Assembly (NCBI GenBank): GCA_025766275.1
Contig: JAFKAC010000076.1
Coordinates: 62,001 to 126,000, forward strand
Reading direction: 5' to 3'
Source of the DNA: Lactarius indigo
Taxonomy: Eukaryota > Basidiomycota > Agaricomycetes > Russulales > Russulaceae
Length of the DNA stretch: 64,000 nucleotides
Of the stretch, positions 9,047 through 20,659 are shown in pieces (within the stretch, counting starts at the first letter, position 1; each line of letters begins with the position of its first letter). The position numbers and the translations under genes are program-made. A model generated the notes under the pieces. It had not been told where the DNA came from and made no database searches. It saw nothing but the letters and a program-made list of their open reading frames with translations.

Positions 9047-12000
9047 TGCCCACTTGTTGACCTCTCAGTCAATGCGTCGGTTGACTTCATCTGGGAGTTC
9101 GTGAGAAGAGATAACCAGGAACTGGGGAGGGTGTTGGTTCATGTTGGTACTGATGCTATTGATTGTGGTGTTCTGTCGCTCTTTATATTGTTTGATGAGC
9201 TCGGGGGCGTGTATGTTCGTGGTGGGTTCCCAGCTGTTGTGGGTTGCAGAAAAACCTTTCCATTGCACCAAATATTGTGGCGTCTTTCGTCTGCCCATCA
9301 CACGGTAGTCAAGGATGTCTTCTACTTCCCATTCCAATTCACCATCTACTAGTTCCAGGAGAGGGTGTTCATCTTTACTGCCATTGGTCGGGGTTTTGTG
9401 ATATGGAGTCAGAAGGGTTGTGTGGAATACATCGTGAATCTTCCACTTCTCTGGTAGCTGAAGACGATAAGCCGTTTCCAAGACTTTCTGTGTTACGATC
9501 AGTGGGCCATATCGTTTCGGTGCCAACTTCGTGGATGGGTGAGTGGTTCTCAGATTTGTGGCATCTAGCCACACCTTATTGCCCAATCGATATGAGTGGT
9601 GTCGTGGTGATTCAACGACCCACTTCATCTGGGCATTTTTCATTGCTGTTTGCGCATCCAATTGTGCCTTTGTCAGGGCTGTGAGACATTCGTCAGCCAT
9701 TGGGGAATTAGTGGACCCCTTTGGTTGATGAACGCCTGGGACAAAACCTAGGAGCAGTTCGAACGGGGATTTCTGCATGGTATCAGATGGCCATGTATTC
9801 AGCATGTACTGGGTGATGGGGAGCATAGGTGCCCAATTGTCCTGTTGGTAATTAGTGTACATTCTCAGATATTGTTCCAATTTCTGATTGGTCCTTTCGG
9901 ACTGTCCGTCAGTACGTGGGTGATATGCCAAGCTAATGTTTTGTTGAACGTTCAGAGCTGAGCAGAGAGCTTTCGTAAGCGTGGCTGTGAATCAGGGATC
10001 GCAATCCGAAATGACTTTATTTGGCAGGCCATAATGTGGTAGTACGTGTCAGATGTACAATTGTGCAACTTCTTTGGCACCATGTCGTTCTTTCCAAGGT
10101 ATGAAGATATTGGCTTTTGAGCATCCTTGATTGGTGATCGTCAGGATCGAATCAAACCCTCGTGATTTTGGGAGTTTAATAATAAAATCAAGGGCGATTG
10201 TCTGGAATGGGAGTGAGTTGTTGGGGAAAATCGGGTTTATTGGGATGTGTGGCTGAGTTGTGAGATTTTTATTGGCCTGACAGACAATGCATCCCTGTAC
10301 GTAGTCTGTGATGTGATCTGTCATGTTAGGCCACCAGTAGTGTTTGCGAATTGCTGCCAGTGTATTGGATTGTCCCAGGTGGCCTGCGGAAGTGAGGTCG
10401 TGGAATGACCGAATTACTCCCCTCCTCAGAGAGGGATTGTCCACGATCACTAGTCGGTTGTGATGGAACCAAAATCCGGAGGAGTTGCGTTGAAGGGGAA
10501 GACAAACGCGGGAAAAGAAGGTAGGGTGAGCAAGTTGCGTGACACAACATTGGTCATCCAGAGTGGTTGTATGGGTGAAGTTGATAAAAAAGGAAGAGGG
10601 GAGAACAGTAACCATGTTGTTGTCAGTGCCAGAGGGAACGAGTGCAGGGTGTCTGGAGAGGGCATCAGCATGTAGAGCGGGTCCTGGTACGTGTTTGAGC
10701 ACAAGATGATAATCGGCAAGGGTATTGACCAATCATGCGACGTGTCAATTGATGTGCTGGGGAGAATGGTAGTGGAGAAGATTTTGGTGATCTACAAGAA
10801 TGGTAATTGGGTGAGAAGCGGTGACAAGTAAATGACGCCAGTGTTCAAGACCCTGTACAAGTGCAAGAAGTTCGCGATCATACACATCGTAATTCTGTTC
10901 GGCAGGTGAGAGGGATTGCAAGAAGTAGCCGATGGCCTGGTGTTTTTGATGGGCATCAGGTTGGGTGAGGATGGCACCAATGGCATATAGAGAGGCATCC
11001 GTTTGTAACTGATATGGCTTAGTGGGATCCAGCTGTCGCAGGGTGGGATGCGAGCAAGCAATGGTCAGTAAGGTGTCGAGTGCGTTTGTGCATTCAGTAG
11101 TCCAGTGAAATGGGGTGTCCTTTTTGAGCAGATTTGTTAAGGGATGCGCAATGTCAGTGTAGTGGGGTATAAATGGCCATTGGTATCCGAGGACACCAAG
11201 TGTACTACGTACTTGTTTGACGGATGTTAGCGTTTGCGGCCAATTGCATAAGCCAGATACTTTATCGTCTCCCATCTGTATAGTTCTGTTAGTGATTGTC
11301 ATGCCTAGGTAGTCGATCTCGATGTACTCGAAGGCGCATTTTGACAACTTCAGGAAATAACTTTCATCCAGTAATATCTGAAGGACCTGGCCGACGATTA
11401 GTCGATGGCAATGGTAATCAGTGGTAGTGGCGATCAGAATGTTGTCCATATAGATGAACAATTCTGTAGGGTATTTCAGGAGCATTGAGTGAAAGATGCA
11501 ATTCATGGCTTGTACAAATGTGGCTGGCGAATTAGTCAGGCCAAAATACATAACCATGGGTTTGAATAATCCTTGAGGCATTTTGAAAGCAGCTTTCCAT
11601 TGATCCCCGTCTTTGATGCGGATATTATTATATCCCCACCGTATGTCAAACTTGGTAAACAATGTTTTGTCAGCAAGTTGATCTAAGAGATTAGAGATCA
11701 ATGGAATTGGGTAGGTGTCTTTTAACGTGATCTGGTTGAGCGGTTTGTAGTCCTGAACCAGTCATAACTTGCCGTCTTTCTTCTTTAAAAAGAAAAACAA
11801 CGATGCATATGGTGATTTTGATTCGCGAATGTAACCTTTCGTCAGATGTTTGTTCAGGAACTTGTCGAGATGTTTTAATTTGTTTACGTTCAGGGGATAG
11901 ATTTTACACTTTAGAGTTGGCGGTGCATTGGGCAAAAGCATGATTACATGATCGTCTTCTCTTTCAGGAGGGAAGCGCATTGCAGCTTCTTCCGAAAATA

Positions 12001-12676
12001 CTGTTGCCCATTGTTGGTATTGTGCAGGAAGTTCATTGTTTTCCTTCGTTAGTCGTTCTGCCATTTGTTGGGCTATTGTATTGATCGTCATTACTCGCTT
12101 GATTTTTATGCACCGTTCTGTCCCTTCAAGACGGTTGTTGGTCCAATCGATTTCAGGGCCTGTTTCCTTGAACCAAGGGTGTCCAAATATGATACGGGGT
12201 CAACCCAGGTGTGTGACGTATAGCAACATGTGGTATTGTCTCTTGTCCCAGCCGATCGTTGCTGGACATGCCTTTTTAATACTTCCCTGTTCATTAAGCG
12301 TACCATCGACGTTGTAGACAAGTCTGTGTTTGATGTCTACTGTTTGAAGGGCGAACATTTGGATGCATTTGTCGTCAATGAAATTGTCGGATGCGCTGGA
12401 ATTGAGTAGTACTGGAATTGTATGCGAGGTACCTTCCAATGGGAGATTGAGGGTAAGTGTGTTGCTGGAGGTACTGTGAATTGCGTTAATGGTTGATTCC
12501 TCGACTTCCTCGACTTTGTCTAGACTAGCTTCCATGAGTATCTGAGAGATCATCTCTTTTCATTGATTAGCCGATAATCCCAATATTCCCATCATCAGTC
12601 GGTCAGTGGTAAGTTCTTCTTGTACTGCGACCGGAGGTGGCATGATCGTTGTCACTTCATTAACACGAGCAGGTGG
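9047..12676 (-). pseudogene. pol: Element B Pol (protease to chromodomain), decayed
   Basis: A single minus-strand frame continuous with B gag, running from 12676 leftward. The protease active site has become N-S-S-A-S (about 12400, normally D-S-G-A). Reverse transcriptase has Y-M-D-N at about 11445 where Y-M-D-D is expected. RNase H (about 11010-10750), integrase HHCC (about 10420-10270), integrase catalytic core (about 10200-9890) and chromodomain (about 9330-9180) follow. The stops near 12582, 12197, 11760, 10743, 10728, 10047, 9997 and 9067 are TGA. Most of them correspond to Arg in relatives, as expected from CGA to TGA. I see no frameshift. Its closest relative in the window is element C. 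Confidence 0.85.
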
Positions 12677-13957
12677 TCATTTGTTTGGACAGTTGTGAGA
12701 TAGATGGCCCGTTTTCTTACATCTGAAACAAAGTCCCTCTTTACAGCAACAGTCCATTTCTGCCAGTTCCTGGGGCATACAAGTTTGTGTGGTATATGTT
12801 TGGACAGCATCTACTTCCATGGGTACCACTTGGTCGTTTTTACTGACTGGTTTAGTTCTGGTTTGTTGTATTGGAACAGGGGCTGTTTTTCCAATGGATG
12901 CAATGCAATTGGTGATTGTGCAATATTGCTGAACCTCCTCATGAGTAGCTTCCTTCCAATCGTCCATTGTTACAGGCATCTTATTCCGTTTGAAGCAAGA
13001 CACCAGAAGTCCTTTTCTGAGTCTGTGGCAGAATAAATTGACCATTCCTTTTGCCGTTAAGTCCCAATCCGCGGCCTTGGCAACCTGTTCGAAAGTTGCA
13101 ATATAGTCATCGATGTCGTCCCCTTTCATGGTGAGGGCAGTTAACTTTGCGTATGCATTCTGTTGACTAAGCGTATCCATCCATGCTTGCCAAAAGTCGG
13201 TCACAAAGTCATTCCATAGTGACTCATTCATTTCAGCTACCGGATGAGATGGATCATTGAATTTTGCTTCCAACTTCTTATCTTGGCTCTGGTTCCACTT
13301 TTCAACCATCGGTACTCGTATTAAGGTGAGTGCCAAGGCTATGCATTGGTATGGGCTAACCATCTGTTTGTTAGTTTGGTTTACTCATTGGAACTGGTTA
13401 AACTCATGTGAGAATTGTTGACTGCGTGCCCTATTTCCATCAAAGAATGCCAGTGCGGCTCCCTGTAGTGGGCCTGTTGTCGGGGTGCTTCCCGAGGTTC
13501 CTGGTCCACTACTGCTTCCACTTCCGCTGGCCATTGAGGGTGTTGGATGGGATGTGATTGGGACAGGAGCGGGTTGCGGTGAGCTTCGTTTCCCTTTTCG
13601 TTTGGTGATGAGACGTTTATGTTCTGTCCAATTATATGCAGGTGTTGGTTGTGCTTGTGCTCGTAGTTTTAATCCCCACAGATGTGGTCCATCAACTCAG
13701 GCATTTGTATACATGTACCACCTGGTTGTTTTGTAGAAAACTTCGTACCACGAATTTTCTTCTTCGCAGTATTCAACGTCGAGCGTGGGGCTAGGGTCTT
13801 GTCGTACAATGTAGCTGCGTCCTGATATCCAGTTAATTCCTCCTGTTACAATGTCCTGTAGGTTATCAACAGTCCGTCAAATAACAAGTTGTTTTACTGT
13901 TGGATCTTTCTCTGCCGGTTCTGGTTCAACACAACCGTAATTTTGTTCGTGCACCAT
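12677..13957 (-). pseudogene. Element B Gag, decayed
   Basis: Starts at a real ATG (13957, context CACCATGG), unlike C, D, E and H. The N-terminal aromatic-rich region is followed by a Ser/Pro/Gly linker and a capsid-like domain (about 13360-12960). A CCHC knuckle (CFRCKKTGHLSHNC) lies at about 12735-12690. In-frame TGA codons occur near 13878, 13698 and 13386, and at the gag end (12674). Gag and pol are in the same frame, so B looks like a single-ORF Gag-Pol element in the manner of Tf1. Confidence 0.8.
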
Positions 13958-14048
13958 GGTGACTCCACGTCCCTCTTAGGGACTGCCTGTGTCAACTGAT
14001 GCAGACTGGGAACGCGTTATCGCCTTGTTCTGCGGCAGAGTAGGAATG

Positions 14049-14059
14049 GTCTACTCTTA
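14049..14059 (-). other. Element B primer-binding site (self-priming type)
   Basis: On the minus strand TAAGAGTAGAC directly follows the LTR end at 14060. It is exactly complementary over 11 nt to LTR bases 14233-14243. The same bases form one arm of a small inverted repeat (AGAGTAG / CTACTCT). Confidence 0.65.
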
Positions 14060-14478
14060 TGTTACAGTTCTGAGGGACCGTACACACTCAAGTCGGGAAT
14101 GGAGCTGAGCTCAACATTAGGTAGAGTCAAGACTTGTGTTCTTAAACACAAGTTGAGTTTCGGGGATTCCTTGGCTCACTCTAAGAGATCGCAAGGGAGA
14201 GGGGAAGTAACAAGTGCTCGGTATTCAAGAACTAAGAGTAGACAAGGAATCTGTGCTACTTGATGTACTACATCTTATACTCGTACAGACTGGGGTTTTC
14301 GGGGGCTGTTTTCTACAAGCCACATCACTTATCTACTACTACGTGGCCAATTCATGATACTAGCACCATAAGGCGTGCTTTGAATGATACTGAACTTCTG
14401 TAAAACTTTTGGGGTCAATATGTGAGCATTGAATGCACGTTGCGTGATGTGACATTACGATGTCACATGACCGTGACA
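14060..14478 (-). repeat. 5' LTR of element B
   Basis: 419 bp. On the minus strand it starts TGTCACGG and ends CTGTAACA. TATAAG on the minus strand (14279-14274) lies 36 nt upstream of the self-primer GTCTACTCTTA (14243-14233). The LTR is followed by GATCT of the host relic D0. The matching duplication on the left is outside the window. Confidence 0.85.
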
Positions 14479-14844
14479 GATCTGGTCCCAAATGCCCCCG
14501 AGACCATGGATTGTAAAGTGTACCCACTTACAGTCCCCGAGACTGAGAAATTATCAGAATTTGTGACCAAACACCTGGACAAAAAATATATCCAACCAGC
14601 AAAGTCCCCTTATGCATCCCCCTTCTTCTTCATCAAAAAAAAGGACGGGAAGTTACACCCGGTACAAGATTACTGCCACCTCAATGAACTCACCATAAAG
14701 AACCACTACCCACTCCCCTTAATCCCCGAACTCATTGATAGGATTTGAGGAGCGTGGCTCTATTCCAAACTCGATATCTGGTGGGGGTACAATAACATCT
14801 GAATCAAACCAGGGGATGAATGGAAAGCGGTGTTCAAAACTAAC
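14479..14844 (+). pseudogene. D0: reverse transcriptase relic of a D-like element
   Basis: About 122 codons matching the start of the element D reverse transcriptase (E-T-M-D-C-K-V-Y-P-L block, [14 protein letters not shown]), with stops TGA near 14746 and TGA near 14800. It is cut on the left by B and on the right by LTR A' at 14845. Arg to Trp or His and Arg to stop changes show CpG decay. The upstream part must lie left of the window. I could not find the downstream part. Confidence 0.8.
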
Positions 14845-14942
14845 TGATGAACAGCACACATAGATAGCATACTCACAGAGGGACAAAGTGTTCTGTGGTG
14901 AGATAGGCTGGGTGGCTGGAAAGCAGCAACAGGAGATCTAGC
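14845..14942 (-). mobile_element. LTR A' (diverged family A), left piece
   Basis: Begins TGATGAACAG, the reverse complement of the family A 3' end. It is interrupted at CTAGC by LTR A3b and resumes at 41243 with CTAGC. Its left flank CTAAC has no matching duplication at the presumed right end. Confidence 0.7.
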
Positions 14943-15112
14943 TGATGAACAGCACACATGAAGATGATACTCACAGTGACAAAGTAGACTGTGGTGAGAT
15001 ATCAAGAGTGGCTGGAAAGCAGCAACAGGGGGTCAGGTAAGTGAAGCAAGAGAGTTGTCTGGCACACAAGCAGTGAGAACTGATGTGGACCAGGAGCGTA
15101 CATGGTACACTA
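14943..15112 (-). mobile_element. LTR A3b (family A), left piece
   Basis: A minus-orientation family A LTR whose outer duplication is CTAGC (14938-14942 and 41243-41247). It is split by A3c (duplication CACTA) and by element H (duplication TCTAA). The other pieces are 15728-15908 and 41035-41242. It has only one copy of the internal 26-bp repeat; every other family A copy has two. Confidence 0.85.
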
Positions 15113-15722
15113 TGTTGATAAGTGACCCTTGCGCACTTAGCGGCTCACACGGACCAGACTTACAGATACAGACTGCTGTAGATTAATTAGGACCGCTTTA
15201 GATTAGATTTGATCTGTACAATCTAGGACTTCTATGACATCACTGTACAATGACATCATATGGACTACTTCCAGACTTTTCATTGTACTACACGTTCTTG
15301 TATCTTCCTTTGTTCTCCTTTAGGTCTATCCTTATTATGATGTCACTATGATATCATTTGCTTCTGGACTCCCCTTGCTCTTTCTGTCCTTGTTCTCAGA
15401 ACATCCACTCTTTTGTCCGTTTGTAGAACAATAACCACCTTGTAGTACATGACTTGTGTTACATCCCTTGTATAGTGTCACTCCCAGAAAGTGTATAAGT
15501 AGAGTAGCATGTATGCTCCTGGTCCACATCAGTTCTCACTGCTTGTGTGCCAGGTAAGCTCCCTCTCCTGCAATGTATAACATCAGTTCTCACTGCTTGT
15601 GTGCCAGACACCCTCTGCTTCACTGCTTGACATTCCCCTCTGCTGCTAACCAGCTTGCCACTAGTATCTCACCACAGACTCTTTGCCTCTGTGAGTACTG
15701 GTTATGTCTATGCTGTTCATCA
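15113..15722 (+). mobile_element. Solo LTR A3c (family A)
   Basis: 610 bp, TGTTGATAAG...TTCATCA, with duplication CACTA at 15108-15112 and 15723-15727. It is inserted head-on into another family A LTR, so together they form a large inverted repeat. Confidence 0.92.
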
Positions 15723-15727
15723 CACTA

Positions 15728-15908
15728 CTTATACTGTTTACAGGAGTGACACTACTACAAGGGATGTAACATAGGGTCACATAGTACAAGAGATGTTGTT
15801 CTACATGTGGACAAAAGGGATGTACAAATAGAGAACAAGGAGCGTAAGAACAAAGAAAGTCCAGACTAAGATGATATCACACTGACATCACAATAAGGAT
15901 ATATCTAA
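15728..15908 (-). mobile_element. LTR A3b, middle piece
   Basis: Continues A3b after A3c. It matches the middle of the minus-strand copy A6 (57130-57310). It ends in TCTAA, where element H is inserted. Confidence 0.85.
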
Positions 15909-16360
15909 TGTAACACCGTCACGACGTTAGCTCGACTTGAGCTTCGATAAGGCAACTGGATAACTCAGCTGATCACGCGCTGCGGCGTATGGCACGAAGG
16001 TGACTTCTAGATGTTCAAAGACACTAGTGTAACTGCGGTGGCACTCTAATAGAGGCGAGACTTCTGAATACGCGAGAAGAGAAGTGACGATTGAAGAAGA
16101 CCAAGATGGCGTATCTTGGTCTTCCGCAGCTATCTTAAATACAAGAAGAGCAGGCTTTCAAGCGCTGCTATGAGTCACCGTAGTGTAGCGTCCAACGTAT
16201 CGCGTAAGTAACTCAATCCTAATACTACTACTACCTGTACTAGGATCGAGTCATTCCTCAATGCCTACCTCCTATCGTAAACTCCGAGTCCGTGACTAAT
16301 CTACCTTACAGCCGTAGCCACAACTGGTACAGTAAGGGTCCAACACACGCAATCGTAACA
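15909..16360 (-). repeat. Element H left LTR
   Basis: 452 bp, starting TGTAACACCGTC on the plus strand and ending AATCGTAACA. It is followed directly by TGAAC and the start of pol on the plus strand. This is half of the recombination junction described for H. Confidence 0.9.
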
Positions 16361-16499
16361 TGAACCCATCGGCCTGGGTGAGGGCTTTAAATTGTAATTC
16401 TGTAATCATGACGCGCTTTCGTTCTCTTCGAATTCCAGTCTCGATATGCACAATTACCGAATGGCCGACATAAGAGCACTGGTGGACTCAGGGGCCACC
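16361..16499 (+). pseudogene. Element H Pol, start of protease
   Basis: Encodes the conserved N-P-S-A-W-V-R-A-L pol start and runs to L-V-D-S-G-A-T. One base appears to be lost near 16452 (ACAATTAC where relatives need ACAAATTAC). It is interrupted by LTR A4 and resumes at 17111 with D-N-F-I-H-P. Confidence 0.75.
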
Positions 16500-17110
16500 T
16501 GTTGATAAGTGACCCGTGTGCACTTAGTGGCTCTAAAAGGACTTGCAGATATGGACTGCTTTAGATAAGATATATTGGACCTGTAGATTAGATTATATGA
16601 TCTGTACAATCTCGGACTTCTTAGCTTATCTATGACATCATGTACAATGACATCATGTAGAACACTCTGGACATTTCATTGTACTCCTTCCTTTGTTCCC
16701 TTTACAGCGTTATCTTTATTGTGATGTCACTATGATATCATACTTGTCTAGACTCTCTTTTGTTCTGGTCGCCTTGTTCTCCTTTAGTACATTCCTTTTG
16801 TCCTGTATGAAGAACAACGCTCCTTGTATTCCGTGACTCTATGTTACTGTCCTTGTACTAGTGTCACACCTCTGTATAGTATAAGTAGAGTACTCTGTAC
16901 GCTCCTGGTCCACATCAGTTCTCTCACTGCTGTGTGCCAGGTATGTTCTCTCCACTGTAATACTATCATCAGTTCTCTCACTGCTGTGTGCCAGACTCCC
17001 TGCTTTACTTGCAAGATCCCCTGTTACACCTCTGCTTCCAGCTACCTTCCATATCTCACCACAGTCCTCTTGTCCACTGTGAGTATGGTCTTCATGTATG
17101 CTGTTCATCA
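16500..17110 (+). mobile_element. Solo LTR A4 (family A)
   Basis: 611 bp, TGTTGATAAG...TTCATCA, with duplication CCACC at 16495-16499 and 17111-17115. It is inserted in the H protease. Its two internal repeats share a private variant (TCTCTCACTGCTGTG). Confidence 0.95.
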
Positions 17111-19417
17111 CCACCGACAATTTCATACACCCGAATTTCGTAAAGAAAATGGGCATCGGCACGCAGCCGCTGGCCCAGCCAAGAAAGATCTGGAATATTG
17201 ACCAGACCGAGAATAAAGCTGGGTCCATCACTCACTTCACTGATCTCAACGTATACGCCAAAGGACATCACAGGACAATGCGATTCCTCATAACGAATCT
17301 CAGGGATGAAGAAATTGTGTTGGGATATCCATGGTTGGCAACCTACGAACCAACCATCAACTGGCGTGACGCCATGGTGCATGAAGAAATCATGCCGGTG
17401 GTAATCAGCACGCAGGACAGTTTTCACCAACGCACCGTCATCGCCGCTGCCCTTACCAGTAACCAAAAGGAAGAAATAGCTGCGGAGTTGGATGAGGAAA
17501 ACGCGTACCTACGCTCTACCACATCCACCGAATTAGCAATTCAAGCAAAAAGAGAAGAACCACCCATGGTACTCCCGGCAGTTTACCAAGCGTTTCAGAA
17601 GCTCTTTAGCGAAGAAGCATCCCAACGCTTTCCTCCCGCCAGACCATGGGATCATGCCATCGACTTTAAACCAAATACCCCGTCGGCACTAGACTGCAAA
17701 ATATACCCGCTGATGCAAGAAGAAGAGGGCAAGCTTAAGGAGTTTCTAGACGAAAAACTCAAGCAGGGATATTTACGCCCTTCTATCTCTCTGTACGCAT
17801 CATCATTCTTCTTCATTAAAAAGAAGGATGGAAAACTACGCCTGGTACAGGACTACCGGGTGATCAATTCCCATACCATATGCAACCAATACCCTCTCCC
17901 CCTTATCCAAGACCTCATTTACGATCTTAGTAATGCACACATCTATACCAAGCTAGACATCCGTTGGGGGTACAACAACATTCGCATTCGAGACGGAGAT
18001 CAGGAGAAGGCGGCCTTCAAAACCAAATTTGGCCTCTTTGAACCAACGGTTATGTTCTTCGGCCTTACAAACTCACCCGTGACCTTTCAGACGATGATGA
18101 ACCACATCTATTGGGACACAATCACCAAACACGAACTTCGCGGTACTGTCATTCGTGTATATATGGACGATATCGGGATTGCGACACGCGAGGGCCACAA
18201 TTCCGCAGACCACATCACAGCGGTCACGGACGTCCTTCGCGTTGCCCAAGAACATGACCTGTACTTCAAACTCGAGAAATGTCTTTTCCACCAACCTCGG
18301 ATGGATTACCTGGGGGTAATCCTTGAAAAGGGGGTAACTCGCATGGATCCAGTAAAAGTTCGGGGCATTAGGGATTGGCCAATGCCAACAAAAGTCAGGG
18401 ACGTACGCTCCTTTCTAGGCTTCTGCAACTTTTACCACTTATTTATCCGAGGTTTTGCAACACACGCGCGGCCGTTAAACCGGCTCACAAGAAAGGACAC
18501 TGAATGGCAATGGACGGAAGAAGAATATCGCGCATTCAGAACACTCAAATGCCTCGTTACCGAAGAACCAGTGCTGGCACATCCCAACTTACAAGAGCAG
18601 TTCGAGCTAGAGGTTGACACCTCCAGGTTCGCGGTGGGTGCAGTTCTTCTGCAAAAGAAACATGATGGGCGCAAGCACCCAATAGGATACTACTCGGCGA
18701 TGCTAAGCGAAGCAGAACGCAACTACGACATCTACGACCTAGAACTTCTTGCTATCGTAAAAGCTCTCCGGCACTGGTGCCCTCTGCTTGCGGGATCCCC
18801 ACATAAGATCAAAATATTCTCGGACCACCTGAACCTGCAATACTGGAAGACACCGCAGAAGATTAGTCGAAGAGTCACCCGGGAAGTGCTAGAACTGATG
18901 GAATATGACTTCGAAATCCATCATATTAAGGGGAAGAACAACGGCAGAGCAGACGCACTATCAAGACGACCGGACTATAACCAGGGAGAAGAAGATAACC
19001 AAGGTGTGGTTGTCTTACCTCTGGAGGTATTCATATGAGCCACTAATGTCGCGCGCACACTGGAAATACACCCCATGATGCAACAACCGAGGCGACGACA
19101 AGACCCCGCCATAATCAAGACTTGGGTCGATGCCCATCGCCTCAAGAAGATAGATGGAGAATGGTACAAGGATGGACGGCTAGTGATCACGGGGCCTATG
19201 ACGACGTACCGAGCTATTATACAAGACCACCACGACCCGCCGATACATGGACACCCCGGAATAAGTAGGACACAACGAATCGTAGAACGGCATCACTGGT
19301 GGCCGAGCATCCACCAAGATGTGTATGAGTATGTTACGGGATGCGCTGACTGTCAGCGAAACAAGGTTAACACCAGGCCAACTCGCGCCCCGCTACACCC
19401 AATTACTGCCGCCACAG
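17111..19417 (+). pseudogene. pol: Element H Pol: protease to integrase zinc finger
   Basis: A long plus-strand frame with end of protease, reverse transcriptase (F-F-F-I-K-K-K-D-G near 17810, Y-M-D-D at about 18160), RNase H (E-V-D-T-S near 18610, D-H-L-N near 18820) and integrase HHCC (G-H-P-G-I ... C-A-D-C-Q, about 19250-19360). The only stop is TGA at 19036-19038, where element E has Arg, so it is a CGA to TGA change. After removal of A5 and D, the frame continues at 35801 into D-A-P-P-F-H-T-I-A-L-D-F with no loss. Confidence 0.88.
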
Positions 19418-20031
19418 TGATGAACAGACACATAGGAACTATACTCACAGTGGAACAAAGTACTCTGGTGAGATATAGAGGGTGACTGAGAAGCAGCACA
19501 GGAGGTGTCAAGCAAGTGAAGCAAGATGATAATCTGGCACACAAACAGTGAGAACTGATGTTATACATTGGAGGAAGGGAGCTTACCTGGCACACAAACA
19601 GTGAGAACTGATGTGGACCAGGAGTGTACATGCTACTCTACTTATACACTTTCTGGGAGTGACACTATACAAGGGATGTAACACAAGTCACGTACTACAA
19701 GACAGTTATTGTTCTACAAACGGACAAAGGAGTGGACGTTCTGAGAACAAGGACAGAAAGAACAAGGAGAGTCTAGAAGTAAGTGATATCATAATGACAT
19801 CATAATAAGGATAGAACAAAAAGGGAACAAAGAAAGATACAAGAACGCATAGTACAATGAAAGGTGTGGATATGTCCATATGATGTCACTGTACATGATG
19901 TCATAGATAAAGAAGTCCGAGATTGTACAGATCAAATCTAATCTAAAGCGGTCCTAATTAATCTACAGCAGTCCGTATCTGTAAGTCCGGTCCGTAAGAG
20001 CTGCTAAGTGCGCAAGGGTCACTTATCAACA
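19418..20031 (-). mobile_element. Solo LTR A5 (family A)
   Basis: 614 bp, minus orientation, TGATGAAC...ATCAACA on the plus strand. The flanks are CACAG (19413-19417) and CACGG (20032-20036), a duplication with one G/A difference at a CpG. It is inserted in the H integrase, eight bases from where D later inserted. Confidence 0.88.
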
Positions 20032-20044
20032 CACGGATGCTCCT

Positions 20045-20625
20045 TGTAACACCACTACAGGGGCGTTGGGTACAACCTGTACCAAGTCAGTCAAGTAAAC
20101 GGTAGTCCGAGCTCAGAGGCTCGACTTCAGAGGTAATGATGCACAAGAGCCACAAGGGTGTATACCACTTGGACTATAGAGGATGGCTAAGATGCGAAGG
20201 CCTAGCAAAGGTCGAGGATCGAGAGACTCTGTGTCGAGTGTAGTTATTACACAAGAAGTCTAGTCTACCGTACAAGCTAGGTAGTGCTAGGCTTAAATAC
20301 CCGTTGTATTGTACTGGACAAAAAGGGGAATAACGCCGTTCCCTATTGGAGAACAAAGGTAAGTCATACTGGGAACAAAAGGATGTCTAGATCAAGGACA
20401 AAGGAAAATCACGCGGGCTCGCGCGTGGTCAGGAAGTGAACGGAAATTAGCACATGTCGAGCTTTATCGAAAGATAATGACGATAAGCAAAGTGCGTGAT
20501 AGGAACCGGGTAAACGTATCGTCCACGTAGTCATACAGGGCTCGTAACATGGGGAAGGGATGGAATGGGAAAAAGGAAAGAGCGAGTCCGAAGAATGGGA
20601 CAAGGTAGAAGTAGACATCGTAACA
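20045..20625 (-). repeat. 3' LTR of element D
   Basis: 581 bp. On the minus strand it is preceded by the polypurine tract GAATGGGGGGTAA (20626-20638 region). It contains a GC-rich hairpin (CACGCG...CGCGTG near 20412). Confidence 0.93.
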
Positions 20626-20659
20626 TTACCCCCCATTCAGGCTTGAAGACGCCTCGACT

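Noticed and set aside
12704..13036. Plus-strand open frame opposite B gag
   Set aside because: A shadow frame of decayed gag with no domain, no splice signals and no conservation in relatives.
14036..14059. Inverted repeat AGAGTAG/CTACTCT as a terminator
   Set aside because: It overlaps the self-primer binding site of B and sits at the LTR edge, which explains it better.
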